From: Azospirillum agricola
GTDB taxonomy: Bacteria; Pseudomonadota; Alphaproteobacteria; Azospirillales; Azospirillaceae
Assembly: GCF_017876095.1 (NCBI RefSeq)
Contig: NZ_JAGINM010000005.1
Location: 124,001-188,000 of the forward strand
Length of the DNA: 64,000 nucleotides
Reading direction: 5' to 3'
The position numbers and the translations under genes are program-made. The notes beneath the pieces were generated by a model that saw only the letters and a list, made by a program, of their open reading frames with translations, did not search any database and was not told where the DNA came from. Below, piece after piece: positions 38,901-46,702 of this stretch. Position 1 is the first letter of the stretch; every line of letters begins with the position of its first letter.

Positions 38901-39598
38901 AATGCGAGGCACGGCTGGTGGCGCTGTTCGCCCGCTCCTTCCCGACCGCCCTGGTGCGGGCGGAAAGCGCGGATCCGGTGGATGCCGACGTCCAGGTCGC
39001 GGCGGGGTCGCTGCCGCTGCGGCTGCGCGGCCGGCTGGCGGATTTTCCGACGGGCAATGCCGGATGGCTGAGGGCGGATCCGGCGGCGGTGGCGCGGTGG
39101 CGAGCGGTGGCCGATGGAAAGCTGCTCGTCGGACTCTGCTGGCGCAGCCGCTTCATGAGCGCCGCGCGGTCCGCCAATTACGCCACGCTCGACCGCTGGG
39201 GAGCGATCCTCACCCTGCCCGGCCTGCGCTTCGTCACTCTTCAATACGACGAGTGCGAGGCCGAACTCGCCGGGGCCGAGGCGCGCTTCGGCATCCGCAT
39301 CCTGCGCCCGGACCTCGACCTGTTGAACGACCTCGACGGCGCCGCCGCGCTCACCGCCGCGCTCGACCTCGTGATCTCCGCCGGAACCTCGGTGGCGGAG
39401 ATGGCCGGGGCGCTCGGCGTGCCGGTCTGGCGCATCGGCCACGCCGGGGAATGGACGGCGCTCGGCACCGGCTGCCGCCCGTGGTTCCCGTCGATGCGGC
39501 TGTTCGGCCCGCCGCCCGGCGGCACGCTCGACGACGCGCTGGGCGCCGCCGGGCGTGCGTTGCGGGACCTTACCAGGCCGGAACCACCGCGTCCTTGA
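35924..39598 (+). CDS. Giant tandem-duplicated TPR/glycosyltransferase-like protein
   Basis: 1224 aa, made of two copies of one module. Copy 1 has TPR repeats (~1-270) and a GT-B-like part (~270-575) with LAWREQGLGDELLFGS; copy 2 has TPR repeats (~585-930) and LVWREQGIGDELMHSS onward. Both GT-like halves also share LVGLCWRSR/RVGICWRSR, TLQYD/SLQYD and the end motif VAEMAGALGVPVWRIG/VGEMAGALGVPVWRFG. Such TPR-glycosyltransferase-like proteins are found near flagellin- and surface-glycan genes; the donor and acceptor here are unknown. No signal peptide. The last 29 nt overlap the convergent metQ gene. Confidence 0.85.
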   Translation: MTLPPPPSLADALARHRAGDLAGAEEGYRAILAADSGQPDALHLLGVLAHQCGHHGEAVRLIGEALARRNGIAEYHANLGLALHALGRTAEAEAAYRRALDRREAYPEAHNSLGSALQERGRLEEAAAHYRRALDLRGDYAEAWTNLGTALRAADRTGEAEDALRRALRLDPENPVALTNLGVLLKEAGRLAEAEAAHAGALRHAPGDPETLVNMALLREAQGRPADAEALHRQALATDPDFPLARWNLALLLLGQGRLAEGQALYEARFASRRVQGGRDDLAMPRWDGDDPAGRRILAWREQGLGDELLFGSILPDLAARLAASSGHLVVECDARLVGLLARSLPGATVRAPTAGPADADRHVAMGSLPGLMRRRLADFPAAADSGTADSGAAGWLKADPGLAARWRERLDALGPGLRVGICWRSRLRAGERKKSYTALADWAPLFAVPGLTLVSLQYDGAEAEIVEAEARFGVRLHRWADADLTEDLETAAALTAGLDLVVTVATSVGEMAGALGVPVWRFGQAGDWTALGTAVRPWFPAMRLWSARPGEGLGDVLGRIADALRRMAREPANRATALLAEARHLHDAGRWPDAEKAYQRLLDLDSNNADALEGYGWLGWQAGRPDIAVTLLTRAIAAKPTAGRHRRRALAHQTLGDLAAAEADWSDAAALAPDDVEALGSLGALRLSRGDAAGSAEATRAALRHAPDHAGLHANFGLALQAAAGGGTASLRRALALDPALAEAWNGLAAGEAGTAAERAARRALRLRPGYPEAMGNLGVALLALDRADEAVASLRAALRVRPEDGGTLANLALALERGGDGNAAGLVWWRLILLAPGGGEGWAGLADLRQRQARLDAALKAWGRALTAAPGRADWRYNLGNALHAAGRPAEADAAYRLAVETDPSMTLAAFNRGYAALARGELAAGWAGLEARFASGQALPDRRFRIPGWDGGDLAGRTVLVWREQGIGDELMHSSCYADLIARAGRVVIECEARLVALFARSFPTALVRAESADPVDADVQVAAGSLPLRLRGRLADFPTGNAGWLRADPAAVARWRAVADGKLLVGLCWRSRFMSAARSANYATLDRWGAILTLPGLRFVTLQYDECEAELAGAEARFGIRILRPDLDLLNDLDGAAALTAALDLVISAGTSVAEMAGALGVPVWRIGHAGEWTALGTGCRPWFPSMRLFGPPPGGTLDDALGAAGRALRDLTRPEPPRP

Positions 39599-40367
39599 AC
39601 TTGGTCAGGACGAACTGCTTGACCTCGGGGCTCTGGTAGATCTTCACCAGCTTGGCGACCCAGGGCTTGTCCTTGTCGGCCTTGCGGACGACGAGGATGT
39701 TGGCGTAGGGGCTCTCGGCCGCCTCGCGGGCGATGGCGTCCTTCACCGGATCCATGCCGGCCTCGATGGCGTAGTTGCCGTTGATCGCCGCCACCGTCAC
39801 GTCGTCCAGCGAGCGCGGCAGCTGCGCGGCGTCCAGCTCGACGATCTGGAGCTTCTTCGGGTTCTCGACGATGTCGATCGGCGAGGCCTTCAGCGTGCCG
39901 CCGTCCTTCAGCTTGATCAGCCCCTTGGCCTGGAGCAGCAGCAGCACGCGGCCGCCGTTGGTCGGGTCGTTGGGGATGGCGACCTTGGAGCCGGGGGCCA
40001 GCTCGTCCAGGTTCTTGATCTTCTTGGAGAAGAGACCGATGGGGAAGACCACCGTCTTGCCGACGGTGACCAGATCATAGCCACGGTCCTTGATCTGGTT
40101 GTCCAGATAGGGCTGGTGCTGGAACGAGTTGATGTCCAGATCGCCCTGCGACAGCGCCTGGTTGGGGATCACGTAGTCGGAGAATTCCAGGACCTCGAGA
40201 TCCAGCCCTTCCTTGGCGGCGAGCGGCTTCACCGCCTCGAAGATCTGGGCGTGCGGACCGGGGGTGACGCCGACCTTGAGGGCTTCCGCCGAAGCGCCGA
40301 AGGCCATGGCGACGGTGGCGGCACCGGCCAGCAGGGCGGCCAGCGGACGGAGACGGATACGCGGCAT
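39570..40367 (-). CDS. metQ: MetQ-type methionine-binding protein (distal copy)
   Basis: 265 aa NlpA/MetQ-family substrate-binding protein with a signal peptide (LAALLAGAATVAMAFGASA) without a lipobox cysteine, so probably soluble in the periplasm. Family motifs: KVGVTPGPHAQI, INSFQHQPYLDNQ, VAIPNDPTNGGRVL, ELDAAQLPRSLDDV. It is the last gene of the met operon, 12 nt after metI. ATG 40367 has GAGGAG upstream. It is about half identical by eye to the operon's first MetQ, so it may widen ligand range. Confidence 0.9.
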   Translation of the reverse strand: MPRIRLRPLAALLAGAATVAMAFGASAEALKVGVTPGPHAQIFEAVKPLAAKEGLDLEVLEFSDYVIPNQALSQGDLDINSFQHQPYLDNQIKDRGYDLVTVGKTVVFPIGLFSKKIKNLDELAPGSKVAIPNDPTNGGRVLLLLQAKGLIKLKDGGTLKASPIDIVENPKKLQIVELDAAQLPRSLDDVTVAAINGNYAIEAGMDPVKDAIAREAAESPYANILVVRKADKDKPWVAKLVKIYQSPEVKQFVLTKFKDAVVPAW

Positions 40368-40379
40368 CTCGAACACTCC

Positions 40380-41048
40380 TCAGACTTTCAGATTTCGCTT
40401 GTTGACGCGGCGGGCGATCCAGTCGCCCGTCGATTGCACGACCTGCACCAGCACGATCAGCACGACGACCACCGCCAGCATCACCTCCGGCAGGAAGCGC
40501 TGGTAGCCGTAGCGGATGCCGAGATCGCCCAAGCCGCCGCCGCCGACGGCGCCGACCATGGCCGAATAGCCGATCAGGCTGACGGCCGACAGGGTCAGGC
40601 CCATGGCGATGGCCGGCAGCGCCTCCGGCAGCAGCACCTTGCGGACGATCTGGAACGGCGTGGCGCCCATCGCCTGCGCCGCCTCGATCAACCCGCGATC
40701 GACCTCGCGGATGGCGTTCTCGACCACGCGGGCGATGAAGGGAGCCGCCGCGACGGTCAGCGGCACGATGGCCGCCGAGGTGCCGATGGAGGTGCCGGCG
40801 ACCAGCCGGGTGAAGGGGATGATCGCCACCACCAGGATGATGAAGGGGGTCGAGCGGGTCATGTTGACGACCGCGCCGATGATCCGGTTGAAGACGAGGT
40901 TCTGCAACAGCTCGCCGCGTCCCGTCACCGCCAGCAGCACGCCGAGCGGCAGCCCGATCAGCGTGCCGATTGCGCCCGACACCGCCACCATGTGCAGCGT
41001 GTCGATCAGCCCCTTGATGAGCAGGTCAATGATTTGCGGGGACAGCAT
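40380..41048 (-). CDS. metI: MetI, methionine ABC transporter permease
   Basis: 222 aa with about five membrane spans. The cytoplasmic coupling loop reads EAAQAMGATPFQIVRKVLLPEALP, of which the conserved EAAxxMGA-x8-LPEA pattern is typical of MetI. It forms the membrane channel of the MetNIQ D/L-methionine importer. The ATG lies 23 nt inside the 3' end of metN, with GAGGTCC as a possible ribosome-binding site. Confidence 0.93.
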   Translation of the reverse strand: MLSPQIIDLLIKGLIDTLHMVAVSGAIGTLIGLPLGVLLAVTGRGELLQNLVFNRIIGAVVNMTRSTPFIILVVAIIPFTRLVAGTSIGTSAAIVPLTVAAAPFIARVVENAIREVDRGLIEAAQAMGATPFQIVRKVLLPEALPAIAMGLTLSAVSLIGYSAMVGAVGGGGLGDLGIRYGYQRFLPEVMLAVVVVLIVLVQVVQSTGDWIARRVNKRNLKV

Positions 41049-42078
41049 GGCCCAGGACCTCGACACCCAGATGGTTGACTTTCAGCAGGCTGACCGCCGC
41101 CTCGACGGAGGTGGAGTCGCCCAGCGCCTCGACCACCAGCGTGCCGAAGGGGGCGCCCTGGATTTCGTCGATCTGCCCGTGCCAGATGTTCAGGTCAAGG
41201 TTCAGCTTGCGGCTGATGGCGCTGATGACCGGGCTGGTCGCCTTCTCGCCGGTGAAGGTGATGCGCAGGACCGGGTTGGCGCCGGGCTGCGGGGTCGGCG
41301 ACAGACGGTCCTTCAGGCTGTCCGGGATGCCCCGGTTGATCACCGGATCGACGAAGCTGCGCGTGGTCGGGTGCGACGGGTGGGCGAAGATGTCGAAGAC
41401 CGGCCCCTGCTCGATGATGCGGCCGCCCTCCATCACCGCCACCTTGTGGCAGATCTCCTTGATGACGGCGATCTCGTGGGTGATCAGGACGATGGTCAGG
41501 CCGAGCCGCCGGTTGATGTCGGCCAGCAGATGCAGGATCTGGGTCGTCGTCTCCGGGTCGAGCGCCGAGGTCGCCTCGTCCGACAGCAGCACCTTGGGCT
41601 TGCTGGCCAGCGCGCGGGCGATGCCGACGCGCTGCTTCTGCCCGCCCGACAGCTCGGCCGGGTAGCGGTCGCGCTTCTCGGCCAGCCCGACGAGGTCGAG
41701 CAGCGGCTCCACCGCCGTCTTGATCTCCGCCTTGGGCATCCCCGCCAGCTCCAGCGGCAGCGCCACGTTGTCGAAGACGGTGCGCGAGGACAGCAGGTTG
41801 AAATGCTGGAAGATCATGCCGATCGAGTGGCGGGCCTGCCGCAGCTCGGCCGCCGACAGGGCGGTCATCTCGACGTCGTCGACGCGCACGCTGCCCGTCG
41901 TCGGCTTTTCCAGCAGGTTGATCGTGCGCAGCAGGGTGGATTTCCCGGCCCCGGAGCGACCGATGATTCCGAAGATCTCGCCGCGCCCGATGGTCAGGTC
42001 GATGTCGGCGAGCGCCTGGACCGGCACGCCCGAACCACGGGCGGGGAAGGTCTTCTGAAGGTTTGTTAGCGTAATCAT
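41026..42078 (-). CDS. metN: MetN, methionine ABC transporter ATPase
   Basis: 350 aa. Walker A GRSGAGKST, signature LSGGQKQRVGIARAL, Walker B KVLLSDEATSALD, H-loop ITHEI. The C-terminal ~95 residues form the NIL domain (NPVLRITFTGEKATSPVIS), which binds methionine and inhibits transport when the cell is replete. So transport is feedback-controlled at protein level in addition to the RNA control upstream. It follows metQ after a 43-nt gap. Confidence 0.95.
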   Translation of the reverse strand: MITLTNLQKTFPARGSGVPVQALADIDLTIGRGEIFGIIGRSGAGKSTLLRTINLLEKPTTGSVRVDDVEMTALSAAELRQARHSIGMIFQHFNLLSSRTVFDNVALPLELAGMPKAEIKTAVEPLLDLVGLAEKRDRYPAELSGGQKQRVGIARALASKPKVLLSDEATSALDPETTTQILHLLADINRRLGLTIVLITHEIAVIKEICHKVAVMEGGRIIEQGPVFDIFAHPSHPTTRSFVDPVINRGIPDSLKDRLSPTPQPGANPVLRITFTGEKATSPVISAISRKLNLDLNIWHGQIDEIQGAPFGTLVVEALGDSTSVEAAVSLLKVNHLGVEVLGHAVPANH

Positions 42079-42121
42079 TTTCTGGTCGGCGAAAGGGGGA
42101 GCCGCAACTCCCCCGGCCGTC

Positions 42122-42904
42122 TCACCACGTCGGGATGATGGAGCCGTTGAAGCGCGTCTCGATAAACTGCCGCACTTCGGGCGAACGATACAGCGCGATG
42201 AAGCGCTTGATCGCCGGATCCTCGGCGCGGTCCTTGCGGACGGCCCAGACGAGGTGCCACTTGGACTGGTCGTCCTCCAGCAGCAGCGCCTGCTTCGGGT
42301 CCAGCTTGGCCAGCACGGCGTAGTTCAGCGTGATGACCGAGGCGTCGACGTCGTCGAGCGAGCGCGGCAGCTGGGCGGCGTCCAGCTCGACGAACTTGAT
42401 GTTCTTCGGGTTGCTGGCGATGTCGACGATGCTGGTGTTGATGCCGGCGTCCGGCTTCAGGCCGATCAGCCCTGCCTTGGCCAGCAGGAACAGGGCGCGG
42501 GCGGCGTTGGTCGGGTCGTTGGGGATCGACACGGTGGCGCCGGACTTCAGGTCCTCCAGCTTCTGCGCCTTCCTAGCGTAGATGCCCATCGGCACGACGA
42601 CGCTCTTGGCGACCGAGACGATGTCGTAGTTGCGCTGCTTGATCTGGTTGTCGAGGAAGGGCTGGTGCTGGAAGTTGTTGGCGTCGATGCTGCCGTCCTG
42701 GAGCGCCGCGTTCAGCATGTTCCAGTCGGTGAACTCGATCACCTGGGCCTCGATGCCCTCCTTGGCGGCGATCTTGGCGGTGAAGTCGAGGATTTCGCCG
42801 TAGGGACCGGCGGAGACGCCGACCTTCAGCGGGGCGGCAAGGGCGGTGGCGGCGGCGGTGAGAAGGCCGGCGGCCAGAACCGCCGACGTCAGGAAACGCT
42901 TCAC
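42122..42904 (-). CDS. metQ: MetQ-type methionine-binding protein (proximal copy)
   Basis: 260 aa, signal peptide KRFLTSAVLAAGLLTAAATALA without lipobox (quoted core LTSAVLAAGLLTAAATALA). Family motifs KVGVSAGPYGEI, ANNFQHQPFLDNQ, VSIPNDPTNAARAL and ELDAAQLPRSLDDV. It uses a GTG start at 42904 with GAAGGAC at good spacing. It is the first transporter gene of the operon, preceded by a 66-aa ORF. Confidence 0.92.
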   Translation of the reverse strand: MKRFLTSAVLAAGLLTAAATALAAPLKVGVSAGPYGEILDFTAKIAAKEGIEAQVIEFTDWNMLNAALQDGSIDANNFQHQPFLDNQIKQRNYDIVSVAKSVVVPMGIYARKAQKLEDLKSGATVSIPNDPTNAARALFLLAKAGLIGLKPDAGINTSIVDIASNPKNIKFVELDAAQLPRSLDDVDASVITLNYAVLAKLDPKQALLLEDDQSKWHLVWAVRKDRAEDPAIKRFIALYRSPEVRQFIETRFNGSIIPTW

Positions 42905-42975
42905 GGCAGATGTCCTTCGTTCTTCTTGGGGATGATGCGTGGGACTGGAGGTCGTCGCGGATCCGGGCGGGCCGC

Positions 42976-43176
42976 TCAGCGGCGGCGGTTGTCCGGCAGG
43001 CGGCTGAGATGCTGGTGGGCGGCGCGCTGGGCCTGCCCGACGTTGCGGAAGACCCGGCGGTCGAGGTCGCGGAAGGCCCAGTCAGACACGAAGAAGGTGA
43101 AGCCGCCGCGCTCGGCGACGACGATGCCGGCGGAACGGCCCTGGACCTCGATGGCGTAGGCGTTGGCGTGGGTCAT
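42976..43176 (-). CDS. 66-aa uncharacterised protein at the head of the met operon
   Basis: Begins ATG with GAGGGGAG upstream, and ends 71 nt before metQ. The protein is basic in its C-terminal half (FRDLDRRVFRNVGQAQRAAHQHL) with a beta-rich first half (GIVVAERGGFTFFVSDW); no signal peptide or membrane span (segments quoted are shorter than the full stretch). I do not recognise the family. Location between the leader region and metQ suggests a role tied to sulfur amino acid uptake or simply cotranscription. Confidence 0.65.
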   Translation of the reverse strand: MTHANAYAIEVQGRSAGIVVAERGGFTFFVSDWAFRDLDRRVFRNVGQAQRAAHQHLSRLPDNRRR

Positions 43177-43272
43177 GACGGAAGGCTCCCCTCGGCCCGT
43201 GGCGACCGGCGGTCTGTCGCGGTCGGCGGCGCGGGCGGTGTTGTCTCGAATCGGCGGAAGGCTGCGCTGGGG

Positions 43273-43359
43273 TCAGCGGCAACACATTCGGGCGACGGAG
43301 AACACGGCAACCGGGAACCTGTTCCGGGAGTGGGGAGGAGCGGCGGTCCGCTGGGTCAT
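43273..43359 (-). CDS. 28-codon leader ORF ending Met-Cys-Cys-Arg
   Basis: ATG 43359 is preceded by GAAGGAGAG at ideal spacing, one of the best ribosome-binding sites in the window. The peptide is basic and unremarkable until its end, VARMCCR, directly before TGA. Its RBS/AUG region contains CCGGTC/GACCGG complementarity to the sequence just downstream of the SAM-II riboswitch. Two consecutive Cys codons after Met at the end of a short ORF, placed before sulfur amino acid transport genes, suggest a leader peptide whose translation senses charged tRNA-Cys or tRNA-Met. Expression as a peptide is inferred. Confidence 0.6.
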   Translation of the reverse strand: MTQRTAAPPHSRNRFPVAVFSVARMCCR

Positions 43360-43360
43360 T

Positions 43361-43401
43361 CCGGTCTCTCCTTCATCAGAGGTCCACGACCGGCATCGTG
43401 G
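43361..43401 (-). promoter_or_regulatory. Putative expression platform between SAM-II aptamer and leader ORF
   Basis: Two mutually exclusive pairings are possible in the transcript. A hairpin CCACGA/TCGTGG uses 43384-43389 and 43396-43401. Alternatively GACCGG (43388-43393 on the plus strand) pairs with CCGGTC at 43361-43366, next to the leader AUG and overlapping the spacer after its ribosome-binding site. The second would hinder translation initiation. The pairing is seen in sequence; the switching is inferred. Confidence 0.5.
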
Positions 43402-43453
43402 CGCTTTAGCGTTTGGTGACGCGGCGCAAGCTGCGAGGATCAAATTGCCGCGG
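43401..43453 (-). ncRNA. SAM-II (SAM-alpha) riboswitch
   Basis: The minus-strand RNA shows the compact H-type pseudoknot of SAM-II riboswitches. P1 is a perfect 6-bp helix, CGCGGC (43447-43452) with GCCGCG (43420-43425). The P1 loop begins with AAUUUG, matching the conserved AUUUG, and contains GCUUGC. Downstream comes the conserved AAACGCUAAAGC, whose AAGC pairs with GCUU in the loop to form P2. These elements match the alphaproteobacterial family that normally precedes metA, metX or metC. It begins about 20 nt after the predicted transcription start and should repress downstream translation when S-adenosylmethionine is abundant. Confidence 0.82.
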
Positions 43454-43483
43454 GCTGCCCACCATTGGGCCGCCGATGAGCTT

Positions 43484-43513
43484 TATCTACGCCACGAGTC
43501 AGGATTGTGTCAA
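43484..43513 (-). promoter_or_regulatory. Sigma-70-type promoter of the met operon
   Basis: Perfect -35 TTGACA (plus-strand TGTCAA, 43508-43513) and -10 TAGATA (plus-strand TATCTA, 43484-43489), separated by 18 nt. Transcription would start near 43477, just before the riboswitch aptamer. Confidence 0.75.
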
Positions 43514-43714
43514 TCCACATTTTTCACCGTAGATGTGAAATAACATATTCCACACAAACAACGGGTTCATAGCGGGACCCCAGCCTTCCGTCCCTCCCCG
43601 TCACCACAAAGGTCACCACAAGGGTGACGCGCGCGTGGAATGTGCTATCTATCGCGTCTGCGGTTCACCCGGGGCGCCCGCCCGCGCCCCGGCGGTCCAC
43701 CCGAGGAGAGAGTT
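43514..43714 (+). promoter_or_regulatory. Upstream region of hisG with candidate promoter
   Basis: The region between the met promoter and hisG holds a direct repeat GTCACCACAA (near 43597 and 43611) followed by GGTGAC, forming an inverted pair that could bind a regulator. A plausible plus-strand promoter is GTGACG (43624-43629), 16 nt, TATCTA (43646-43651), putting the start site about 57 nt before the hisG TTG. No his leader peptide was seen. Confidence 0.35.
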
Positions 43715-44425
43715 TTGTCCGCCGACACCAGCGCCCCGGCGAATCCGGCCACCCCGTCCCCGGCCGACGACCAACTGGTGCTGGCCCTGCCCAAGGGCCG
43801 CATCCTGAAGGAGCTGCGCCCGCTGCTGAAGCATGCCGGGATCGAGCCCGAGGCGGCCTTCGACGACGACAACAGCCGGCTTCTGCGCTTCGCCACCAAC
43901 GTGCCGAACCTCAGCATCATCCGCGTCCGCTCCTTCGACGTGGCGACCTTCGTCGCCTTCGGCGCCGCGCATCTCGGCGTGGCCGGCAACGACGTGCTGA
44001 TGGAGTTCGACTATCCCGAGATCTACGCGCCGCTCGACCTCGGCATCGGCAAGTGCCGCCTGTCGGTCGCCGAGCCGGTGGAGCTGGGGGAGAGCGACGA
44101 TCCGTCGCGCTGGAGCCACGTCCGCGTCGCCACCAAATACCCCGAGGTGACCAAGCGCCATTTCGCCGCGCGCGGCGTCCAGGCCGAATGCGTCAAGCTG
44201 AACGGCGCCATGGAGCTGGCGCCGACGCTGGGCCTGTGCCGCCGCATCGTCGATCTGGTCTCGACCGGCTCGACGCTGAAGGCCAACGGGCTGGTCGAGG
44301 TGGAGCACATCGCCGACGTGACCTCGCGCCTCATCGTCAACCGCGCCGCCTTCAAGACGCGGCCGGACGAGATTTCGCAATGGATCGACAGGATGCGGGA
44401 GGCGGTCGATGCCCGTCAGGCTTGA
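43715..44425 (+). CDS. hisG: ATP phosphoribosyltransferase, short form
   Basis: 236 aa, lacking the C-terminal regulatory domain, so it is the short HisG that needs HisZ for activity; hisZ is not in the window. It condenses ATP and PRPP in the first step of histidine synthesis. Motifs: [11 protein letters not shown] near residue 29 and the PRPP loop [14 protein letters not shown]. The start is TTG at 43715, supported by GAGGAGAG 5 nt upstream; earlier in-frame codons lack a ribosome-binding site. The end overlaps hisD by 17 nt. Confidence 0.94.
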   Translation: MSADTSAPANPATPSPADDQLVLALPKGRILKELRPLLKHAGIEPEAAFDDDNSRLLRFATNVPNLSIIRVRSFDVATFVAFGAAHLGVAGNDVLMEFDYPEIYAPLDLGIGKCRLSVAEPVELGESDDPSRWSHVRVATKYPEVTKRHFAARGVQAECVKLNGAMELAPTLGLCRRIVDLVSTGSTLKANGLVEVEHIADVTSRLIVNRAAFKTRPDEISQWIDRMREAVDARQA

Positions 44426-45734
44426 TATCCGGGACACCGCCTTCGCCGAGGGCTTCGAGGGGCTTCTGCACGCCAAGCGCGAGACCAGCGAGGACGTCCA
44501 GGCGCTGGTCGCCGGGGTCATCGACGAGGTCAAGGCGCGCGGCGACGCGGCGCTGATCGACTTCACCGCCCGCTGGGACCGCCAGACCCTGACGCCCGGG
44601 ACCCTGCGCATCGGCCAGGACGAGATCGACGCCGCCACCGCCAAGTGCGGCGCGGAGACGCTGGAGGCCCTCGACCTCGCCGCCGCGCGGATCGAGGATT
44701 TCCACCGCCGGCAGGTGCCCGAGGCGGTGGACTACCGCGACGCCCAGGGCGTGCGGCTCGGCGCCCGCTGGACGCCGGTGGGCGCGGTCGGGCTGTATGT
44801 GCCGGGCGGCACCGCCTCCTACCCGTCCTCGGTGCTGATGAACGCGCTGCCGGCCAAGGTCGCCGGCGTGGAGCGCATCGTCATGGTGGTGCCGACGCCG
44901 GACGGGATCATCAACCCGCTGGTGCTGGCCGCCGCCAAGCGCTGCGGAGTCGGCGAGCTGTACCGCGTCGGCGGCGCCCAGGCGGTCGCGGCGCTGGCCC
45001 ACGGCACGGCGACGATCCGCCCGGTCGACAAGATCGTCGGCCCCGGCAACGCCTTCGTCGCCGCCGCCAAGCGGCAGGTCTACGGGCTGGTCGGCATCGA
45101 CAGCATCGCCGGCCCGTCGGAGATCCTGGTGGTCGCCGACGCGCGGAACGACCCGGCCTGGATCGCCATGGACCTGCTCTCGCAGGCCGAGCACGACACG
45201 TCCGCCCAGTCGATCCTCATCACCGACGACGCCGCCTTCGCCGACGCGGTGGCCGCCGCCGTGGACCGGCATCTGGAAACCCTGCCGCGCACGGCCATCG
45301 CCGGCGAGAGCTGGCGCGAGCACGGCGCCGTCATCCTGGTCGGCGACCTGCTGGCCGACGCGCCCGCCCTGGTCGACCGGCTGGCGCCCGAGCATCTGGA
45401 ACTGGCCGTCGAGGACCCGGACGCGCTGGCCGCGCGGATCCGCAACGCCGGCGCCATCTTCCTCGGCCGCCACACGCCGGAGGCCATCGGCGACTACGTC
45501 GCCGGCCCCAACCACGTCCTGCCGACGGCGCGCAGCGCGCGCTTCTCGTCGGGGCTGAACGTGCTGGACTTCATGAAGCGGACGACCTTCGTCGGCTGCG
45601 ACGCGGACAGCCTGCGGGCCATCGGCCCGGCCGCCGTGACGCTGGCCCGCGCGGAGGGGCTGGACGCGCATGCCCTGTCGGTGGCGCTGCGCCTGCCCGG
45701 CGGAGGGAGCTTAACGACGGGAGGGGGCGCGTGA
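44409..45734 (+). CDS. hisD: Histidinol dehydrogenase
   Basis: 441 aa, full length. It catalyses the last two steps of histidine synthesis, histidinol to histidine with two NAD. Motifs: [31 protein letters not shown], zinc ligands in [11 protein letters not shown] and APEHLEL, and [18 protein letters not shown] (quoted within 20 residues). It overlaps hisG and, by GTGA, the UPF0262 gene. Confidence 0.96.
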   Translation: MPVRLDIRDTAFAEGFEGLLHAKRETSEDVQALVAGVIDEVKARGDAALIDFTARWDRQTLTPGTLRIGQDEIDAATAKCGAETLEALDLAAARIEDFHRRQVPEAVDYRDAQGVRLGARWTPVGAVGLYVPGGTASYPSSVLMNALPAKVAGVERIVMVVPTPDGIINPLVLAAAKRCGVGELYRVGGAQAVAALAHGTATIRPVDKIVGPGNAFVAAAKRQVYGLVGIDSIAGPSEILVVADARNDPAWIAMDLLSQAEHDTSAQSILITDDAAFADAVAAAVDRHLETLPRTAIAGESWREHGAVILVGDLLADAPALVDRLAPEHLELAVEDPDALAARIRNAGAIFLGRHTPEAIGDYVAGPNHVLPTARSARFSSGLNVLDFMKRTTFVGCDADSLRAIGPAAVTLARAEGLDAHALSVALRLPGGGSLTTGGGA

Positions 45735-46213
45735 CCGCAAAGAGCAACCGCCGCATCACCCATGTGACGCTCGACGAGCGCACCGTGGTCCGCCGCAAGC
45801 CGGAGGTGGAGCACGAGCGCGCCGTCGCCATCTTCGACCTGCTCGAAGAGAACGAGTTCTGCCCCTGCGACCACGCGGACGCCGGCCCCTACCACCTGCA
45901 CCTGTCGATCGAGGACAACCGGCTGCTCTTCGACATCCGCTGCGAGGACAACAGCGATCTGGTCACCATCGCCCTGCCGGTGACCGGCTTCCGCTCGATC
46001 GTGAAGGACTATTTCCTGATCTGCGAGAGCTACTACGCCGCCATCAAGCGGTCGACGCCGTCGCAGATCGAGGCGATCGACATGGGCCGGCGCGGCCTGC
46101 ACAACGAGGGATCGGAAATGCTGCGCGACCGGCTGTCGGGCAAGGTCGAGATGGATCTCCAGACCGCGCGCCGGCTGTTCACGCTGATCTGCGTCCTCCA
46201 CATTCGCGGCTGA
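45731..46213 (+). CDS. UPF0262 family protein
   Basis: 160 aa beginning with GTG that overlaps the hisD stop. Typical family text: RITHVTLDERTVVRRKPEVEHERAVAIF near the N-terminus (core DERTVVRRKPEVEHERAVAI), YHLHLSIEDNRLLFDIR, and MGRRGLHNEGSEMLRDRL. The family is restricted mainly to alphaproteobacteria and sits after hisD in many of them; function unknown. No membrane segment or signal peptide. Confidence 0.9.
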   Translation: MTAKSNRRITHVTLDERTVVRRKPEVEHERAVAIFDLLEENEFCPCDHADAGPYHLHLSIEDNRLLFDIRCEDNSDLVTIALPVTGFRSIVKDYFLICESYYAAIKRSTPSQIEAIDMGRRGLHNEGSEMLRDRLSGKVEMDLQTARRLFTLICVLHIRG

Positions 46214-46228
46214 CGGGGCGGACGGCGC

Positions 46229-46702
46229 ATGGTCATGGTGGCGGCCCCGGCCTTCCAGACCCTTCCGGTCACGAGCGTTCTGTTCGCCTGCACCTACAAC
46301 ATGATCCGCTCGCCGATGGCGGCGGCGCTGATGCGCCATTTCCACGGCACGCGGGTCTATGTCGATTCGGTCGGCGTCCGCGAGGGGGACGAGGTCGACC
46401 CCTTCGCCGTCGCGGTGATGGAGGAGATGGGGATCGACCTCTCCAAGCACCGCTGCCGCACCTTCGAGGATCTGGAGGACACCAACTTCGACCTGATCGT
46501 CTCGCTGTCGCCCGAGGCGCAGCACCGCGCCATCGAGATGACGCGGACCATGGCCTGCGACGTCGAGTTCTGGAACACCTTCGACCCGACCCTGGTCGAC
46601 GGCACCCGCGACGCCATGCTGGAGGCCTACCGGCAGGTCCGCGACGGGCTTCTGGTGAAGCTGAAGCAACGCTTTCCCCTGTCGCGCGGCCCCAGCGTCT
46701 GA
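46229..46702 (+). CDS. Low-molecular-weight phosphotyrosine phosphatase-like protein
   Basis: 157 aa. The P-loop CTYNMIRSP fits C-x5-R-[ST] of LMW phosphatases and related arsenate reductases; an FDP near residue 113 could supply the general-acid Asp. Only the catalytic Cys, the Asn and the Arg are kept from the classical CxGNICRSP. The gene is 15 nt after UPF0262, as in other alphaproteobacteria, where it normally leads straight into infA. Substrate unknown. Confidence 0.85.
   Translation: MVMVAAPAFQTLPVTSVLFACTYNMIRSPMAAALMRHFHGTRVYVDSVGVREGDEVDPFAVAVMEEMGIDLSKHRCRTFEDLEDTNFDLIVSLSPEAQHRAIEMTRTMACDVEFWNTFDPTLVDGTRDAMLEAYRQVRDGLLVKLKQRFPLSRGPSV

Noticed and set aside
39555..41078. 507-aa plus-strand frame opposite metQ/metI
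   Set aside because: His/Asp/Arg-rich antisense frame of the met genes without coding features.
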